Shown piece after piece: positions 25,630-34,655 of a stretch of DNA of 64,000 nt. Origin of the DNA: an uncultured Nitrospira sp. (GTDB lineage Bacteria > Nitrospirota > Nitrospiria > Nitrospirales > Nitrospiraceae); NCBI GenBank assembly GCA_902500825.1, contig CABVRX010000001.1, positions 186,001-250,000 of the forward strand. Direction: 5' to 3'. A program made the translations under genes and the position numbers. How positions within the stretch are numbered: the stretch's first letter is position 1; each line of letters begins with the position of its first letter. The notes beneath the pieces are model-generated. The model saw only the letters and a program-made list of their open reading frames with translations. It made no database searches and had not been told where the DNA came from.

Positions 25630-26477
25630 AGTGCGGCTTCATCGTGAAGCACCGGGGGCTCTGGCCGACGGCGTGGCTCTGTGAGGCGCTCGGTGTCTCG
25701 CGGGGTGGCTTCTATGCGTGGCTGACGCGTCCACAAAGCTCGCGCGCTCGTCGCGACGAGGTGTTGGGGGCCAAGATCCGGACGAGTTTCCTGCAGAGTG
25801 ACCGGACCTCTGGGGCGCGCCGCGTCTGGCACGATCTTCTGGCCGAGGGGGAGGTCTGTGGCCTGCATCGGATCGAGCGGCTGATGCAGCGACAGGCCTT
25901 ACGCGCACGGCCAAGCCGACGTCGGATGCCCGCCGAGACCGGCCCACAGGGGCCCAGCGCAGTCTCGCCGTATGTGCTCAACCGCCAGTGTCACGCCCCT
26001 GCCCTCAACCGCAAATGGGTGGCCGACTTCACCTATCTCTGGACCGCCGAAGGGTGGCTGTACGGCGCGGCGGTGGTGGATCTCTTCTCGCGCCGAGTCG
26101 TCGGGTGGTCGATGCAGGCGACGATGACCGCGCAACTCGTGACGGCGATCTGGCGTCGGGGCAAGCCCGAGGCCGGGTTACATCACTCCGATCGAGGCAG
26201 TCAGTACACCAGTGAGCCGTTCCAACGCTTGCTGGCGGACCAGGGCCTCTCATGTAGCATGAGCCGCTCTGGCAACTGTTGGGACAACGCGGCGATGGAA
26301 AGCTGCTTCTCCTCGCTGAAGACCGAGCGCACGGCGCGGACCATGTACCGATCTCGAGATCAGGCGAAAGCCGACGTGTTCGATTACATCGAGCGCTTCT
26401 ATAATCCCCGACGGCGGCATTCCACATTGGGGTATCTCAGTCCGATGGAGTTCGAACGGCAAGCGAAAAAAGCGTAG
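25626..26477 (+). CDS. IS3-family transposase orfB (DDE integrase)
   Basis: 283 residues from a GTG that overlaps the orfA stop. N-terminal HTH_21-like part (about 40-95), then an rve integrase core with the DDE residues in V-A-D-F-T-Y, H-S-D-R-G-S-Q-Y and A-A-M-E-S-C-F-S, and the C-terminal Y-N-P-R-R-R-H-S-T-L-G-Y motif. The frame is intact, but orfA is broken, so the element may be unable to move by itself. Confidence 0.92.
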   Translation: MKCGFIVKHRGLWPTAWLCEALGVSRGGFYAWLTRPQSSRARRDEVLGAKIRTSFLQSDRTSGARRVWHDLLAEGEVCGLHRIERLMQRQALRARPSRRRMPAETGPQGPSAVSPYVLNRQCHAPALNRKWVADFTYLWTAEGWLYGAAVVDLFSRRVVGWSMQATMTAQLVTAIWRRGKPEAGLHHSDRGSQYTSEPFQRLLADQGLSCSMSRSGNCWDNAAMESCFSSLKTERTARTMYRSRDQAKADVFDYIERFYNPRRRHSTLGYLSPMEFERQAKKA

Positions 26478-26482
26478 GGGGG

Positions 26483-26510
26483 GGTGTCAATTAAACCGGC
26501 AGCAGCTCAG
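26483..26510 (-). repeat. Right inverted repeat of the IS3-family element
   Basis: Contains GGTGTC, then AAACCGGCAGC and GCTCAG, matching the left end in inverted order. Confidence 0.7.
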
Positions 26511-26669
26511 TGCCGTCCTAAACCCCTGTAGCTTTTTGATGCGCTTTCCATCCGGGATCGGATCGTCAGCAAGCCGAGCGCAGTCGGCAAGAATCTGTTT
26601 GGCTATCTTGTCGGAGAATTGATCGAGATCGCGTTGAGCGCGGGACGACAGGAATACGTGGTAGGTCAC
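26487..26669 (-). pseudogene. RelE/ParE-type toxin truncated by the IS element
   Basis: The first 53 codons resemble the RelE/ParE superfamily (Y-H-V-F-L-S-S-R-A-Q-R-D-L-D-Q-F and K-R-I-K-K-L-Q-G-F). Full-length relatives have about 85-95 residues and end with a conserved R-x-G-x-Y-R core; that part is missing. The last codons (C-C-R-F-N) are read from the IS right end. Its ATG overlaps the antitoxin stop by 4 bases, the usual arrangement. Very likely inactive. Confidence 0.75.
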
Positions 26670-26941
26670 GCCGTACGAGTTTTCTTCTTGAACCGTGCAG
26701 TCCGATAGTCGGACAATGCCAGGGTTCTGCCGGCACGAATATCTCTTAAACCTTCCTCGATTTTCTTTCGCAGCTTAGGGCTATAGGCCAATAGGGCGTC
26801 TTCGATGTCGTCTTCCGTGACAGGGACCAGCATGGCGGTCGGGCGCCCATGTGTCGTCACCAGAACGGTATTTCCACGCTCCACGGTTCGAAGCATCTCG
26901 GATGTTTTGCTCTTCAGTTCACGCACATTGGTAAATTTCAC
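26666..26941 (-). CDS. Phd/YefM-type antitoxin
   Basis: 91 residues. I chose the GTG at 26941 since an AGGAG site lies 5 bases upstream; longer frames begin without one. The sequence K-F-T-N-V-R-E-L-K-S-K-T-S-E-M-L-R and V-L-V-T-T-H-G-R-P-T-A-M-L-V-P is typical of the Phd/YefM N-terminal DNA-binding fold, followed by a basic C-terminal tail that would bind the toxin. Now an orphan because its toxin is cut by the IS element; it may still repress its own promoter. Confidence 0.85.
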   Translation of the reverse strand: MKFTNVRELKSKTSEMLRTVERGNTVLVTTHGRPTAMLVPVTEDDIEDALLAYSPKLRKKIEEGLRDIRAGRTLALSDYRTARFKKKTRTA

Positions 26942-27031
26942 GCGATCTCCTGTGGTTGCAACTGTGACCACAGTCTAGAGAGTGCTCGTGGTGGAGTCAA
27001 GAAAGAACCAAGAGGTTATGATGGGCTGAGC

Positions 27032-27718
27032 TTATCGCCGGAGGAACGCGATCCAGCGCCACAAGTTCAGCAGGCTGGCGAGTGAGGCCGCGACGTAGGT
27101 CAGCGCGGCGGCGGTGAGAATGCTGCGAGCCCCTTGCTCATCTTCAGGCGATAGATAATTGCCCTGCCGAAGGACGGGGAGGGCACGCCGGAAGCTGGCG
27201 TCCCACTCGACGGGAAGCGTAAGGAGATGGACCAGCGTGGAGATTCCCATCGTCGCCATTCCGGCCATCATAACGACGACACTCGCGACCGGCGTTCGAG
27301 CCACCGCCGCCGCGATTGGAATCCCCATCATCAAGACCGCTCCGACCTTCTCGGCCTTCTGCGCGACCAGCACAAGCTTGGTGCGCTCTGCGAGCGGCTG
27401 GTAACCCAGATGATCTTGAATGGCATGCCCGACCTCGTGAGCGGCGATCGTAATTGCCGTGAGAGATTTTCCATCGAAGATAGCAGGCGTCAGGCGAACC
27501 GCTTTGCTGACTGGATCGTAGTGGTCGCCGGTTTCGGTCGGTTCGACTTTGATGTGCGGCATGTCGAACCGATTGAGCAGGTGCCTGGCCAATTCTCCCC
27601 CGGTGCCCGGATAGTCGGCGCGGGGCGCACTATGCTTGGCAAACACCCGCCTGGTCCAGAGTTGCGGCCCGACAAGAACCAGGACAACCACGATCAAAAG
27701 AAGGACGAGACGCACCAT
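27032..27718 (-). CDS. YugP-type neutral zinc metallopeptidase
   Basis: 228 residues from the ATG that opens the first membrane helix (M-V-R-L-V-L-L-L-I); a longer frame to 27793 adds a hydrophilic, basic stretch without support. Order: N-terminal helix, a soluble part with the zinc motif A-H-E-V-G-H-A-I-Q, then two or three hydrophobic segments (about 125-170 and 205-222). This is the layout of the YugP/DUF neutral zinc metallopeptidase family, whose substrates are unknown. Divergent from the dienelactone hydrolase gene. Confidence 0.85.
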   Translation of the reverse strand: MVRLVLLLIVVVLVLVGPQLWTRRVFAKHSAPRADYPGTGGELARHLLNRFDMPHIKVEPTETGDHYDPVSKAVRLTPAIFDGKSLTAITIAAHEVGHAIQDHLGYQPLAERTKLVLVAQKAEKVGAVLMMGIPIAAAVARTPVASVVVMMAGMATMGISTLVHLLTLPVEWDASFRRALPVLRQGNYLSPEDEQGARSILTAAALTYVAASLASLLNLWRWIAFLRR

Positions 27719-27940
27719 GTATCTCGATCTCCGCACCACGCTTGTTGGCCGAAGCACCCGGCCAAGACTATGGGCACACTCACAGGCTAACACAATTAAA
27801 GACAGGAACCGAAAACTTGGCTACAATTCCCTGCTGTCGAGAGAGGAACGAGCTCCTTGCACGACAGAGCTGACTCTCAATGATCTTGGCACTCCTCAGA
27901 GCATGGCGCATGTTGCCGCCCCATTGTCTCGGAGACTTAC

Positions 27941-28693
27941 ATGACGATCACTGACATCGAATCGACTGATCTTCCGACCCCGACTGGGCCGATGCGGACG
28001 TATGTCTTTCGCCCTGTGGTGAAGGGACGTTATCCTGGGCTCGTCCTGCACTCGGAGATTTTCCAGGTCACGGCGCCTATCCGACGCATGGCGGCGATAC
28101 TGGCGAGCCATGGCTTCGTAGTGGCAGTGCCGGAGATTTTCCACGAGCTGGAGCCGGCAGGCACCGTCCTCGCCTACGACGAGGCGGGCGCGGCACGCGG
28201 CAATCGGCACAAGATCACCAAGGCCTTGTCGAGCTACGACGACGATGCGCGCGCGACGCTGGACTATCTTACGTCTTCACCGTACTGCACGAGCAAGGTG
28301 GGCGTGGTGGGGATTTGTATCGGGGGGCACCTGGCGTTTCGCGCGGCGATGCAGCCCGATGTGTTGGCCGCCGCCTGTTTCTACGCGACCGACATCCACA
28401 AGCGCGGCCTGGGGCAAGGCATGCAAGACGACAGCCTGGACCGGATCGGCCAGATTACGGGCGAGCTGCTGATGATCTGGGGCCGGCAGGACCCGCACAT
28501 TCCCCGCGAAGGGCGGGCGCTCATTTACAACGCGCTGAGCGATGCCGGCGTGCATTTCCAGTGGCATGAGTTCAATGCCGCGCACGCGTTCATGCGCGAC
28601 GAAGGTCCCCGCTACGATCCCGCTGCGGCAAGGATGTGCTACGACATGGCGTTGGAGTTATTTCACCGTCGGTTGGGTGAATGCGGAACATAG
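27941..28693 (+). CDS. Dienelactone hydrolase family protein
   Basis: 250 residues, alpha/beta-hydrolase fold. The nucleophile is a cysteine in V-G-I-C-I-G-G-H, as in true dienelactone hydrolases; the acid is D in W-G-R-Q-D-P-H and the histidine in A-A-H-A-F. Cytoplasmic. True carboxymethylenebutenolidase activity is not implied; the family hydrolyses varied esters and lactones, and no aromatic-degradation genes are nearby. Confidence 0.88.
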   Translation: MTITDIESTDLPTPTGPMRTYVFRPVVKGRYPGLVLHSEIFQVTAPIRRMAAILASHGFVVAVPEIFHELEPAGTVLAYDEAGAARGNRHKITKALSSYDDDARATLDYLTSSPYCTSKVGVVGICIGGHLAFRAAMQPDVLAAACFYATDIHKRGLGQGMQDDSLDRIGQITGELLMIWGRQDPHIPREGRALIYNALSDAGVHFQWHEFNAAHAFMRDEGPRYDPAAARMCYDMALELFHRRLGECGT

Positions 28694-28819
28694 TCTCCAT
28701 GCCTGATTGATCCGACTTTAGCTTTCATGTTCGATCTCCAATAGCCACATCGCGTCAGATGGGTTCCGACGGTGGAAAAGCAGGTGGAATCTTCCTTGAA
28801 ATGGCCATAGGCATAACGC

Positions 28820-29986
28820 ATGAACTCCACCTATGACGTCATTGTGGTCGGCAGTGGACCGGCCGGGGCTTGCGCAGCGTGGCGTCTGGCGAAGACGGGC
28901 GTTTCGGTCGCCGTACTCGAAAAGGCCGCGCTACCACGGTACAAGACCTGTGGCGGCGGAATCGTTGGACGGGCCGTGCAAGCGCTGCCTATAGATGTGC
29001 GCCATGTTGTCGAACAGGGCTGTCACACCGCTCAATTAAATTTTCTCCCTGGAAGATTGTCCTTCACGACGCATCGACCAACTTCCATCGTTTCCATGAC
29101 GATGCGTTCTCAGTTTGATTTTGCCATTCTGTCAGCCGCGCAGGAAACCGGGGCTATCGTTCATCAACGCTGCGCTGTAGAAAATGTTTCGTTCCATGAC
29201 GACTTCGTCACGCTTAGCACAAGCTCAGGCTCGATGCGTGCCAAGTTCGTTGTGGCAGCAGACGGGGCGCTCAGCACGGTCGCGCGAACAATGGGTCCGG
29301 CCGGTGGACCTGTTCTCATTCCGGCGATTGAGTACGAAGTGACGGTGCCCCATGACCGGTTGGACAAGTTTCACGGCATAGCGCGATTTGATTTTGGACT
29401 GCTCCCCCAGGGGTATGCCTGGGCCTTTCCCAAGCAACACCATCTGTCGATCGGTGTCCTATCGATGACGCAGCGAGAAAGCGACCTCAAACGCGCGATG
29501 GCGCAGTATCTCGACCTCCTCGGCTGTGGCTTCTTCACACAGGTCGAGCGCCACGGCTTTGTTATTCCCATCCGACCACGACGGGGGCCGTTCATCAACA
29601 AGCGCATCCTGTTGGTCGGTGATGCCGCAGGATTCGCCGATCCCGTCACCGGAGAAGGGATTTCGTTTGCCATTCAAAGCGGTCTGATGGCGGCTGAATC
29701 TTTGATCGACATGCAGCTTGACGAGGAGTCCGTACGGAACGCGTACAGCCGCTCAGTGACTGGAACAATCATTCCTGAACTACGAAGAGGACGAGTGCTG
29801 GCCCGACTGCTGTACGACTTTCCTCGGATACGATCATGGGCGTTTGCACAACATGGGCAGCGCCTCTGTGAAGCGGTGACGGACGTGATGGCCGGGAAGA
29901 GACGGTATCGAGACCTACGGTTCACGCTCAGAACTCTGCTCCGGCTGCTATCGCCAAACGGATGGCGGACCTCGGAAGAGACCTAG
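28820..29986 (+). CDS. Geranylgeranyl reductase family flavoprotein
   Basis: 388 residues. FAD Rossmann motif V-I-V-V-G-S-G-P-A-G-A at the N-terminus, then L-P-R-Y-K-T-C-G-G-G-I typical of geranylgeranyl reductases, and G-D-A-A-G-F-A-D-P-V-T-G-E-G-I that binds the FAD ribityl chain. The family reduces isoprenoid chains or other hydrophobic polyenes, e.g. in quinone or lipid tail saturation. The substrate here is unknown. It lies alone in a small gap before the dead signal-peptidase lipoprotein. Confidence 0.88.
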   Translation: MNSTYDVIVVGSGPAGACAAWRLAKTGVSVAVLEKAALPRYKTCGGGIVGRAVQALPIDVRHVVEQGCHTAQLNFLPGRLSFTTHRPTSIVSMTMRSQFDFAILSAAQETGAIVHQRCAVENVSFHDDFVTLSTSSGSMRAKFVVAADGALSTVARTMGPAGGPVLIPAIEYEVTVPHDRLDKFHGIARFDFGLLPQGYAWAFPKQHHLSIGVLSMTQRESDLKRAMAQYLDLLGCGFFTQVERHGFVIPIRPRRGPFINKRILLVGDAAGFADPVTGEGISFAIQSGLMAAESLIDMQLDEESVRNAYSRSVTGTIIPELRRGRVLARLLYDFPRIRSWAFAQHGQRLCEAVTDVMAGKRRYRDLRFTLRTLLRLLSPNGWRTSEET

Positions 29987-30089
29987 GTATGCGTACCCGG
30001 ATGGTCTTTCCTATCGAGACCCAGTGAGGTATCCTTCCTGAGCTCACGAACGAGAGGAGTGTTGACTGAACATCAAGATTCTCTCCCGC

Positions 30090-31085
30090 TTGTTCCGCAT
30101 CCTTGGTCGATCTTCACATCGCGTCGCTTTCTGTCTGCTTATTGCCGGCAGTGGGCTCTGGGCCGGGTGCAGCACTGCTCCGCTGGCTCAGCCTGATCAT
30201 GATAGAGAGTCGGAGGCCGTTTTTCATCGACTGGCCGACCTGGAGATCGCGTCAAATCGGTTATACGAGTCGATCGCGGATCAAGCCGATGTGATGGGAT
30301 TCAGTCATCAGTTGGAGATCGAATCTGATCTTGCCAGTCCGTTCACCGCATCGGATAAGGAGCACATCGCACAATCGTTTGTGCTTTCGCTCAGGGTGAT
30401 GCTGTTCGACCTGGCGCCGGAGAATTTCTGGGAATACCATCTGACGCAATACTATGCCTCACTGTTATCGCCTACCGAGGCCCGGCGGTTGGTCGAGGGA
30501 TATGACAGCGAGATTCTCATTCCGACATCCAGGGTTCAGGAACTTCGCTGGAATTTTGTGAGGGACCGCCTGCCGGACCTGCTGCCTGCGCTGCGAGCGC
30601 GGTCGCATTTGCTCAAGATTTCGAATAAGGCGATGGCGCCGGCGCTCTTAGCGGGAGACCATGTGATTGCGCACAGGGCTGCATATCACGTGGCCGACCC
30701 TCAGCGCGGCGATGTCGTCGTCTATCGCTATCCGGATGAGAATGGAACACTCTTTCTTCACCGCGTGGTCGGGGTTCCCGGCGATCGGGTTGAAATCCGT
30801 GAGCAGGTGGTCGCCCTGAACGGAGAGGCATTGACGGACGGTTACGCCCAACATACTGACCTATCCAGTATGGCCGGAAACGTCCGTGATAACCTTGGAC
30901 CTGTGACCGTGCCTCCCGACGCCTATTTCGTCTTGGGCGACAATCGGGAAGAGAGCCTGGATAGCCGTTTCTTGGGACCGATCAGCAAAGAACACATCCT
31001 AGGGCAGGCGGTGTTCATCTACTGGTCGGTTGATCCCGACACGAGGATGCCTCGCTGGGATCGCCTCAATCAACCTGTGCGGTGA
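30090..31085 (+). CDS. Lipoprotein with catalytically dead signal-peptidase-I domain
   Basis: 331 residues from a TTG start, since no ATG or GTG is available in frame after the upstream stop; a good AGAGGAG lies further upstream, so the exact start is uncertain. Signal sequence with a lipobox-like L-W-A-G-C ending near residue 26. A helical domain follows (about 30-165), then an S26 signal-peptidase fold (about 170-325). The catalytic serine position (S-x-M-x-P) is alanine (A181 in K-A-M-A-P) and the catalytic lysine position (K-R-V-V-G) is histidine (H224 in L-H-R-V-V-G-V-P-G-D). The structural G-D-N-R-E-E-S-L-D-S-R box is intact. So the fold is kept and catalysis lost. Confidence 0.8.
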   Translation: MFRILGRSSHRVAFCLLIAGSGLWAGCSTAPLAQPDHDRESEAVFHRLADLEIASNRLYESIADQADVMGFSHQLEIESDLASPFTASDKEHIAQSFVLSLRVMLFDLAPENFWEYHLTQYYASLLSPTEARRLVEGYDSEILIPTSRVQELRWNFVRDRLPDLLPALRARSHLLKISNKAMAPALLAGDHVIAHRAAYHVADPQRGDVVVYRYPDENGTLFLHRVVGVPGDRVEIREQVVALNGEALTDGYAQHTDLSSMAGNVRDNLGPVTVPPDAYFVLGDNREESLDSRFLGPISKEHILGQAVFIYWSVDPDTRMPRWDRLNQPVR

Positions 31086-31201
31086 CTGTGGCATGGAAGC
31101 CGATCCCAAGTCCTGTAGAGCATGTCTGCCTTGCCATAAATCGGGAGACGTTTCCGTGATATCGACAACGCCCATTGACGCCGCCTGAGTGGAGTTCTGC
31201 C

Positions 31202-33976
31202 GTGCTCGGAATATGCGATCCCTTGCTGGCCGTTTCTTCGATGCTGCTGGGTGGCGCGGCTGCCTATGTCATCGTCAGCATTGCCGAACGGATGCGCGCC
31301 TCCGACCCAGGCCCCGTCAAGTTTCGGTGGCTGACGATCGGCGCCGTCGCAGCCGGCCTTGAAATATGGGCGATTCACTACATCGGCAATCTGGCGCTCT
31401 GTCCGCCGAGCTCAGCGGCACAGGACTCAGCGCTCGCCGTGCTTTCCCTTTTGTCCGCCGGGGCGACGGGAGCCTTGGCCGTGTACCTGATCAGCAGCCA
31501 TACCGACAGTCGAATGCGGCTCGTCTCCGGGGGAATGCTGATGGGTGCGTGCATGAGTCTGACCCACTTTTCCAGCGTGCTGGCGGTCCACCGGCAAATT
31601 GATCTCCAGAATGACGCGCTGCTCTTTGTGCTGTCGGTGGTGGGAATCGTCGCGCTCAGCATCCTTGTCCTCGCGCTCGGAACGTGGAATATCGCGCACG
31701 TAAACTGGCGGGTGACGGAAAAGGCCAGCGCCATGGGGTTTGCACTTGCCGGATCCCACCTGGTCGGGATGATTCCGACGCACAGTGTGTCCGGCATGAC
31801 GACCGGTGCTCCGCCGGGAATCGAAGTGGATCTCCTCGCAGTCGTCGCGGTATCGCTTTCGACGCTCCTGGCCATCATCGATCGGCACGTGACGTCGGCC
31901 GCAAAGTTGGCGCGTGACAGCCATGCCCGGATGACCGAGGCGATCGAGAGCGTTCCTCAATGGTTTGCACTGTTCGATCCGGATGATCGCCTGGTGATCT
32001 GTAACCGCAAGTATCGCGAGGTGGTGTCCGGAGCAGGTACCGAAGTACAGCTTGGCGACTCCTTCGAATCAATCATACGCCGTACCGCGGAACGGGGTGA
32101 GATCCCGGCGGCGATCGGTGATGTCGAATCCTGGATGCAGAAGCGCCTCGACATACACCACAATCCTCAAGGCCCCTATATTCAATACCGTTCCAGCGGA
32201 GACTGGATCCAGATTAATGAACGGAGGACGCACGACGGCGGCATTGTCTTCATCGCCACCGACATTACGGCTCTGAAACGCGCGGAACAGGCTGCCGAGG
32301 ATGCCACGGCGCGGTTAGCGGATTCCTTGACGCTGGTCAAGGCCGCAAAGGCCCGCATGCAGGAAGAATTGAACGTCGGTCGGGATATTCAACGGAGCAT
32401 GCTCCCTCGCGTGTTTCCGGCTTTTCCCGACCGGAAGGAGCTGGAACTCTATGCGATCCTCGAACCGGCTCTGGAGATCGGAGGGGACCTCTATGATTTC
32501 TTTCTGGTCGACGACCATCGGCTCTGTTTCGTCATCGGCGATGTGTCGGGCAACGGGGTTCCTGCTGCGTTGTTTATGGCCATGACAAAAATTATGGTAA
32601 AGACTCGAGCGTCATCGGATCCTTCACCAGCCAGTATCGTCACCCATGTGAACGACGCGCTCAGCGCAGAGAACGACAGCTGTATGTTCGTCACTCTGTA
32701 TCTGGGCATCTTGAATCTCCGCGACGGCACGCTTCTCACGACCAATGCCGGTCATAATCCTCCGCTGCTGAAACGACGGGATGGGCGGTTTGAGTGGCTG
32801 ACGGCCCAAGATGGGCCTCTCGTCGGTCCGATGCCGGGCATCGCCTTCAAGGAAAGTCTCATCCAACTGGGACCGGGGGATGAGCTCTTTTTGTACACCG
32901 ACGGAGTCACCGAGGCCGACAATAGGCGGCGCGAATTATTCGGCAAGGACCGGTTGAAATCGGTACTGGACCAATCCAAAGCTACTTCGGTGGTCGATCG
33001 TATCGGTGACGTCATGAAGGCGGTGAAGACCTTCGCCGGCGACGCCCCGCAGGCGGACGATATCACCATATTGGGGATCCGGTATCTCGGCGTCGCCCCG
33101 TCCGATGTCGCCGTCAGCGTGTTTCGTCAGTCCATGCTCAACCAATTGGCGGCCATTCCCATGATGCAGACGGCGCTCGAGCGGTATGTGGCGCAATGGG
33201 AACGGGCCAAGCCGTTGATCCCCACTCTCAACATGGCGCTGGATGATTTGCTCAATAATGTCGTGCAGTACGCCTTCCCCAATGATCCGACAGAACATGC
33301 CATTGTGGTGGAAGGCGAAGTGCGCGATGAATGCGTGGTCCTGACCATCACGGACGACGGGATTCCGTTCAACCCTTTAACGGTCGCCACACCGGATCTG
33401 TCGCTGCTCCTGCATGAGCGCGAGATCGGCGGTTTGGGAATTCACTTGGTGCGCTCCATGTTCGATGAGGTGACGTACCATCGCAACGTGGGACGCAACG
33501 TCTTGACGATGAAGAAGAAGTTCGTCCGTGAACCGGCTGCCTCTCTGAACCCTCCCGATCGGACCGGAATCGAGGCCTTTGAAGGCACAGGGAAGCCGCC
33601 GCAACCAGGTCCTGACTCAGCGAGCATGGCCATGAGTGTCACATCACATCGAAGCGGTGGCGTCATGATCGTCACCCCGCAGAACCGCTTCGACACGAAC
33701 AGCGCGCCGGAGGTCGAGCGTGTCCTGACGGAGCATATCGAGCGTGGTGAACGACAGATCGTACTGGATCTCTCGCGAATTTCGTACATTTCATCTATTG
33801 GATTGCGAGTGATCCTGAAGGCCGTGATGACGATGACTCGAACAGGCGGAAGAGTTGTACTCAGCGGAGGGAACGACCACGTCGGAACGGTGCTTCAATT
33901 GAGCGGAGCGCTGATGATGAGCCTGTATGCCCCCACACTTCAAGACGCCATCTCAAAGGTACGGGAGCCGCACTAA
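31202..33976 (+). CDS. One-chain partner-switching sensor: MHYT-like, PAS, SpoIIE, HATPase, STAS
   Basis: 924 residues from a GTG with a GTGGAG site 7 bases upstream (a TTG at 31175 gives a longer form). Order: seven membrane segments (about 1-225) with degenerate MHYT-type spots (I-H-Y-I, T-H-F-S, S-H-L-V), a PAS domain (about 235-360), a coiled-coil linker, a SpoIIE/PP2C phosphatase (about 390-620: G-G-D-L-Y-D-F, G-D-V-S-G-N-G-V-P-A, Y-T-D-G-V-T-E), a GHKL/RsbW-like ATPase (about 640-775) and a STAS domain (about 800-905) with Y-I-S-S-I-G-L-R. It combines RsbU, RsbW and RsbV-type functions in one polypeptide, sensing through the membrane part. A separate STAS gene follows at 34152. Confidence 0.88.
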   Translation: MLGICDPLLAVSSMLLGGAAAYVIVSIAERMRASDPGPVKFRWLTIGAVAAGLEIWAIHYIGNLALCPPSSAAQDSALAVLSLLSAGATGALAVYLISSHTDSRMRLVSGGMLMGACMSLTHFSSVLAVHRQIDLQNDALLFVLSVVGIVALSILVLALGTWNIAHVNWRVTEKASAMGFALAGSHLVGMIPTHSVSGMTTGAPPGIEVDLLAVVAVSLSTLLAIIDRHVTSAAKLARDSHARMTEAIESVPQWFALFDPDDRLVICNRKYREVVSGAGTEVQLGDSFESIIRRTAERGEIPAAIGDVESWMQKRLDIHHNPQGPYIQYRSSGDWIQINERRTHDGGIVFIATDITALKRAEQAAEDATARLADSLTLVKAAKARMQEELNVGRDIQRSMLPRVFPAFPDRKELELYAILEPALEIGGDLYDFFLVDDHRLCFVIGDVSGNGVPAALFMAMTKIMVKTRASSDPSPASIVTHVNDALSAENDSCMFVTLYLGILNLRDGTLLTTNAGHNPPLLKRRDGRFEWLTAQDGPLVGPMPGIAFKESLIQLGPGDELFLYTDGVTEADNRRRELFGKDRLKSVLDQSKATSVVDRIGDVMKAVKTFAGDAPQADDITILGIRYLGVAPSDVAVSVFRQSMLNQLAAIPMMQTALERYVAQWERAKPLIPTLNMALDDLLNNVVQYAFPNDPTEHAIVVEGEVRDECVVLTITDDGIPFNPLTVATPDLSLLLHEREIGGLGIHLVRSMFDEVTYHRNVGRNVLTMKKKFVREPAASLNPPDRTGIEAFEGTGKPPQPGPDSASMAMSVTSHRSGGVMIVTPQNRFDTNSAPEVERVLTEHIERGERQIVLDLSRISYISSIGLRVILKAVMTMTRTGGRVVLSGGNDHVGTVLQLSGALMMSLYAPTLQDAISKVREPH

Positions 33977-34151
33977 TGTCTCCTTGTCGATCGACCAAGA
34001 CACAGGAAATCATTGACGCACCCAATGGAGGATAGCGTTCGGATGGAATTGGGAACGTATCGATGGTATCATGGGCACGCTGTAGCGGCAGCTGGTCCAG
34101 TTTGAAGACGACAGCCGATTTGAACGAGGCAAAGAAAAAAGGAGTGCGCCC

Positions 34152-34535
34152 ATGAACCAAGAGACCAGACACACGTTGGCAGTCACTTCTCGCGAGAGCG
34201 CCGGCGTCACGTTCGTCAAGATGCAGGGCAGCCTCTCAGGCACCACCGCCGAACAGGGGAACCAGGAGATGAAAAAGATCGTGGACTCGGGCGCGAAAAA
34301 GGTCGTCATCAACCTGGCCGATGTGGACTATATCAGCAGCGGCGGCATCCGGGTCCTGATCCTCGCGTGCAAGCAGCTCAACACCGTTCACGGCGAGATG
34401 AAGATCGCCGCGGCGAAGGGAATGGTCAAAGAGGCTCTTGAAGCCAGTGGGTTCAATCTGCTAAGCCGCGTATACGGTGAAAATATTCAGTTATGCAACA
34501 CGGAAGAGGAGGCTGTGGCCACCTTTAAAGGCTAG
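34152..34535 (+). CDS. STAS-domain anti-sigma factor antagonist
   Basis: 127 residues, single STAS domain with the phospho-acceptor region D-Y-I-S-S-G-G-I-R. Gene context puts it 175 bases after the multi-domain partner-switching protein, so it is the probable free substrate of that protein's kinase and phosphatase domains. The sigma factor or other target is not visible in this window. Confidence 0.88.
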   Translation: MNQETRHTLAVTSRESAGVTFVKMQGSLSGTTAEQGNQEMKKIVDSGAKKVVINLADVDYISSGGIRVLILACKQLNTVHGEMKIAAAKGMVKEALEASGFNLLSRVYGENIQLCNTEEEAVATFKG

Positions 34536-34655
34536 GCTCTCATTCCTCTGAATATCGCGCGTATCCAGACCCGACAAGAGGCCCTCCTCCCGCCACTGAC
34601 CAATCGCGTGACGAACTCACGTTAGGATGGCTTCCAGTCTTTTCCATCGCAACCC

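Larger units (their letters stand above)
25277..26510 (+). mobile_element. IS3-family insertion sequence
   Basis: About 1.23 kb bounded by imperfect inverted repeats: the ends read CTGAGC-x-GCTGCCGGTTT from each side, with a further GACACC match inside. It carries orfA (frameshifted) and orfB (DDE integrase). No convincing target-site duplication flanks it, and the two flanks do not rejoin into one gene, so insertion was probably accompanied or followed by a deletion. The right end lies inside a RelE-type toxin gene. Confidence 0.85.

Noticed and set aside
27032-27793. Longer start for the YugP-like protease
   Set aside because: The added 25 residues are basic and hydrophilic and precede the membrane helix without a ribosome site.
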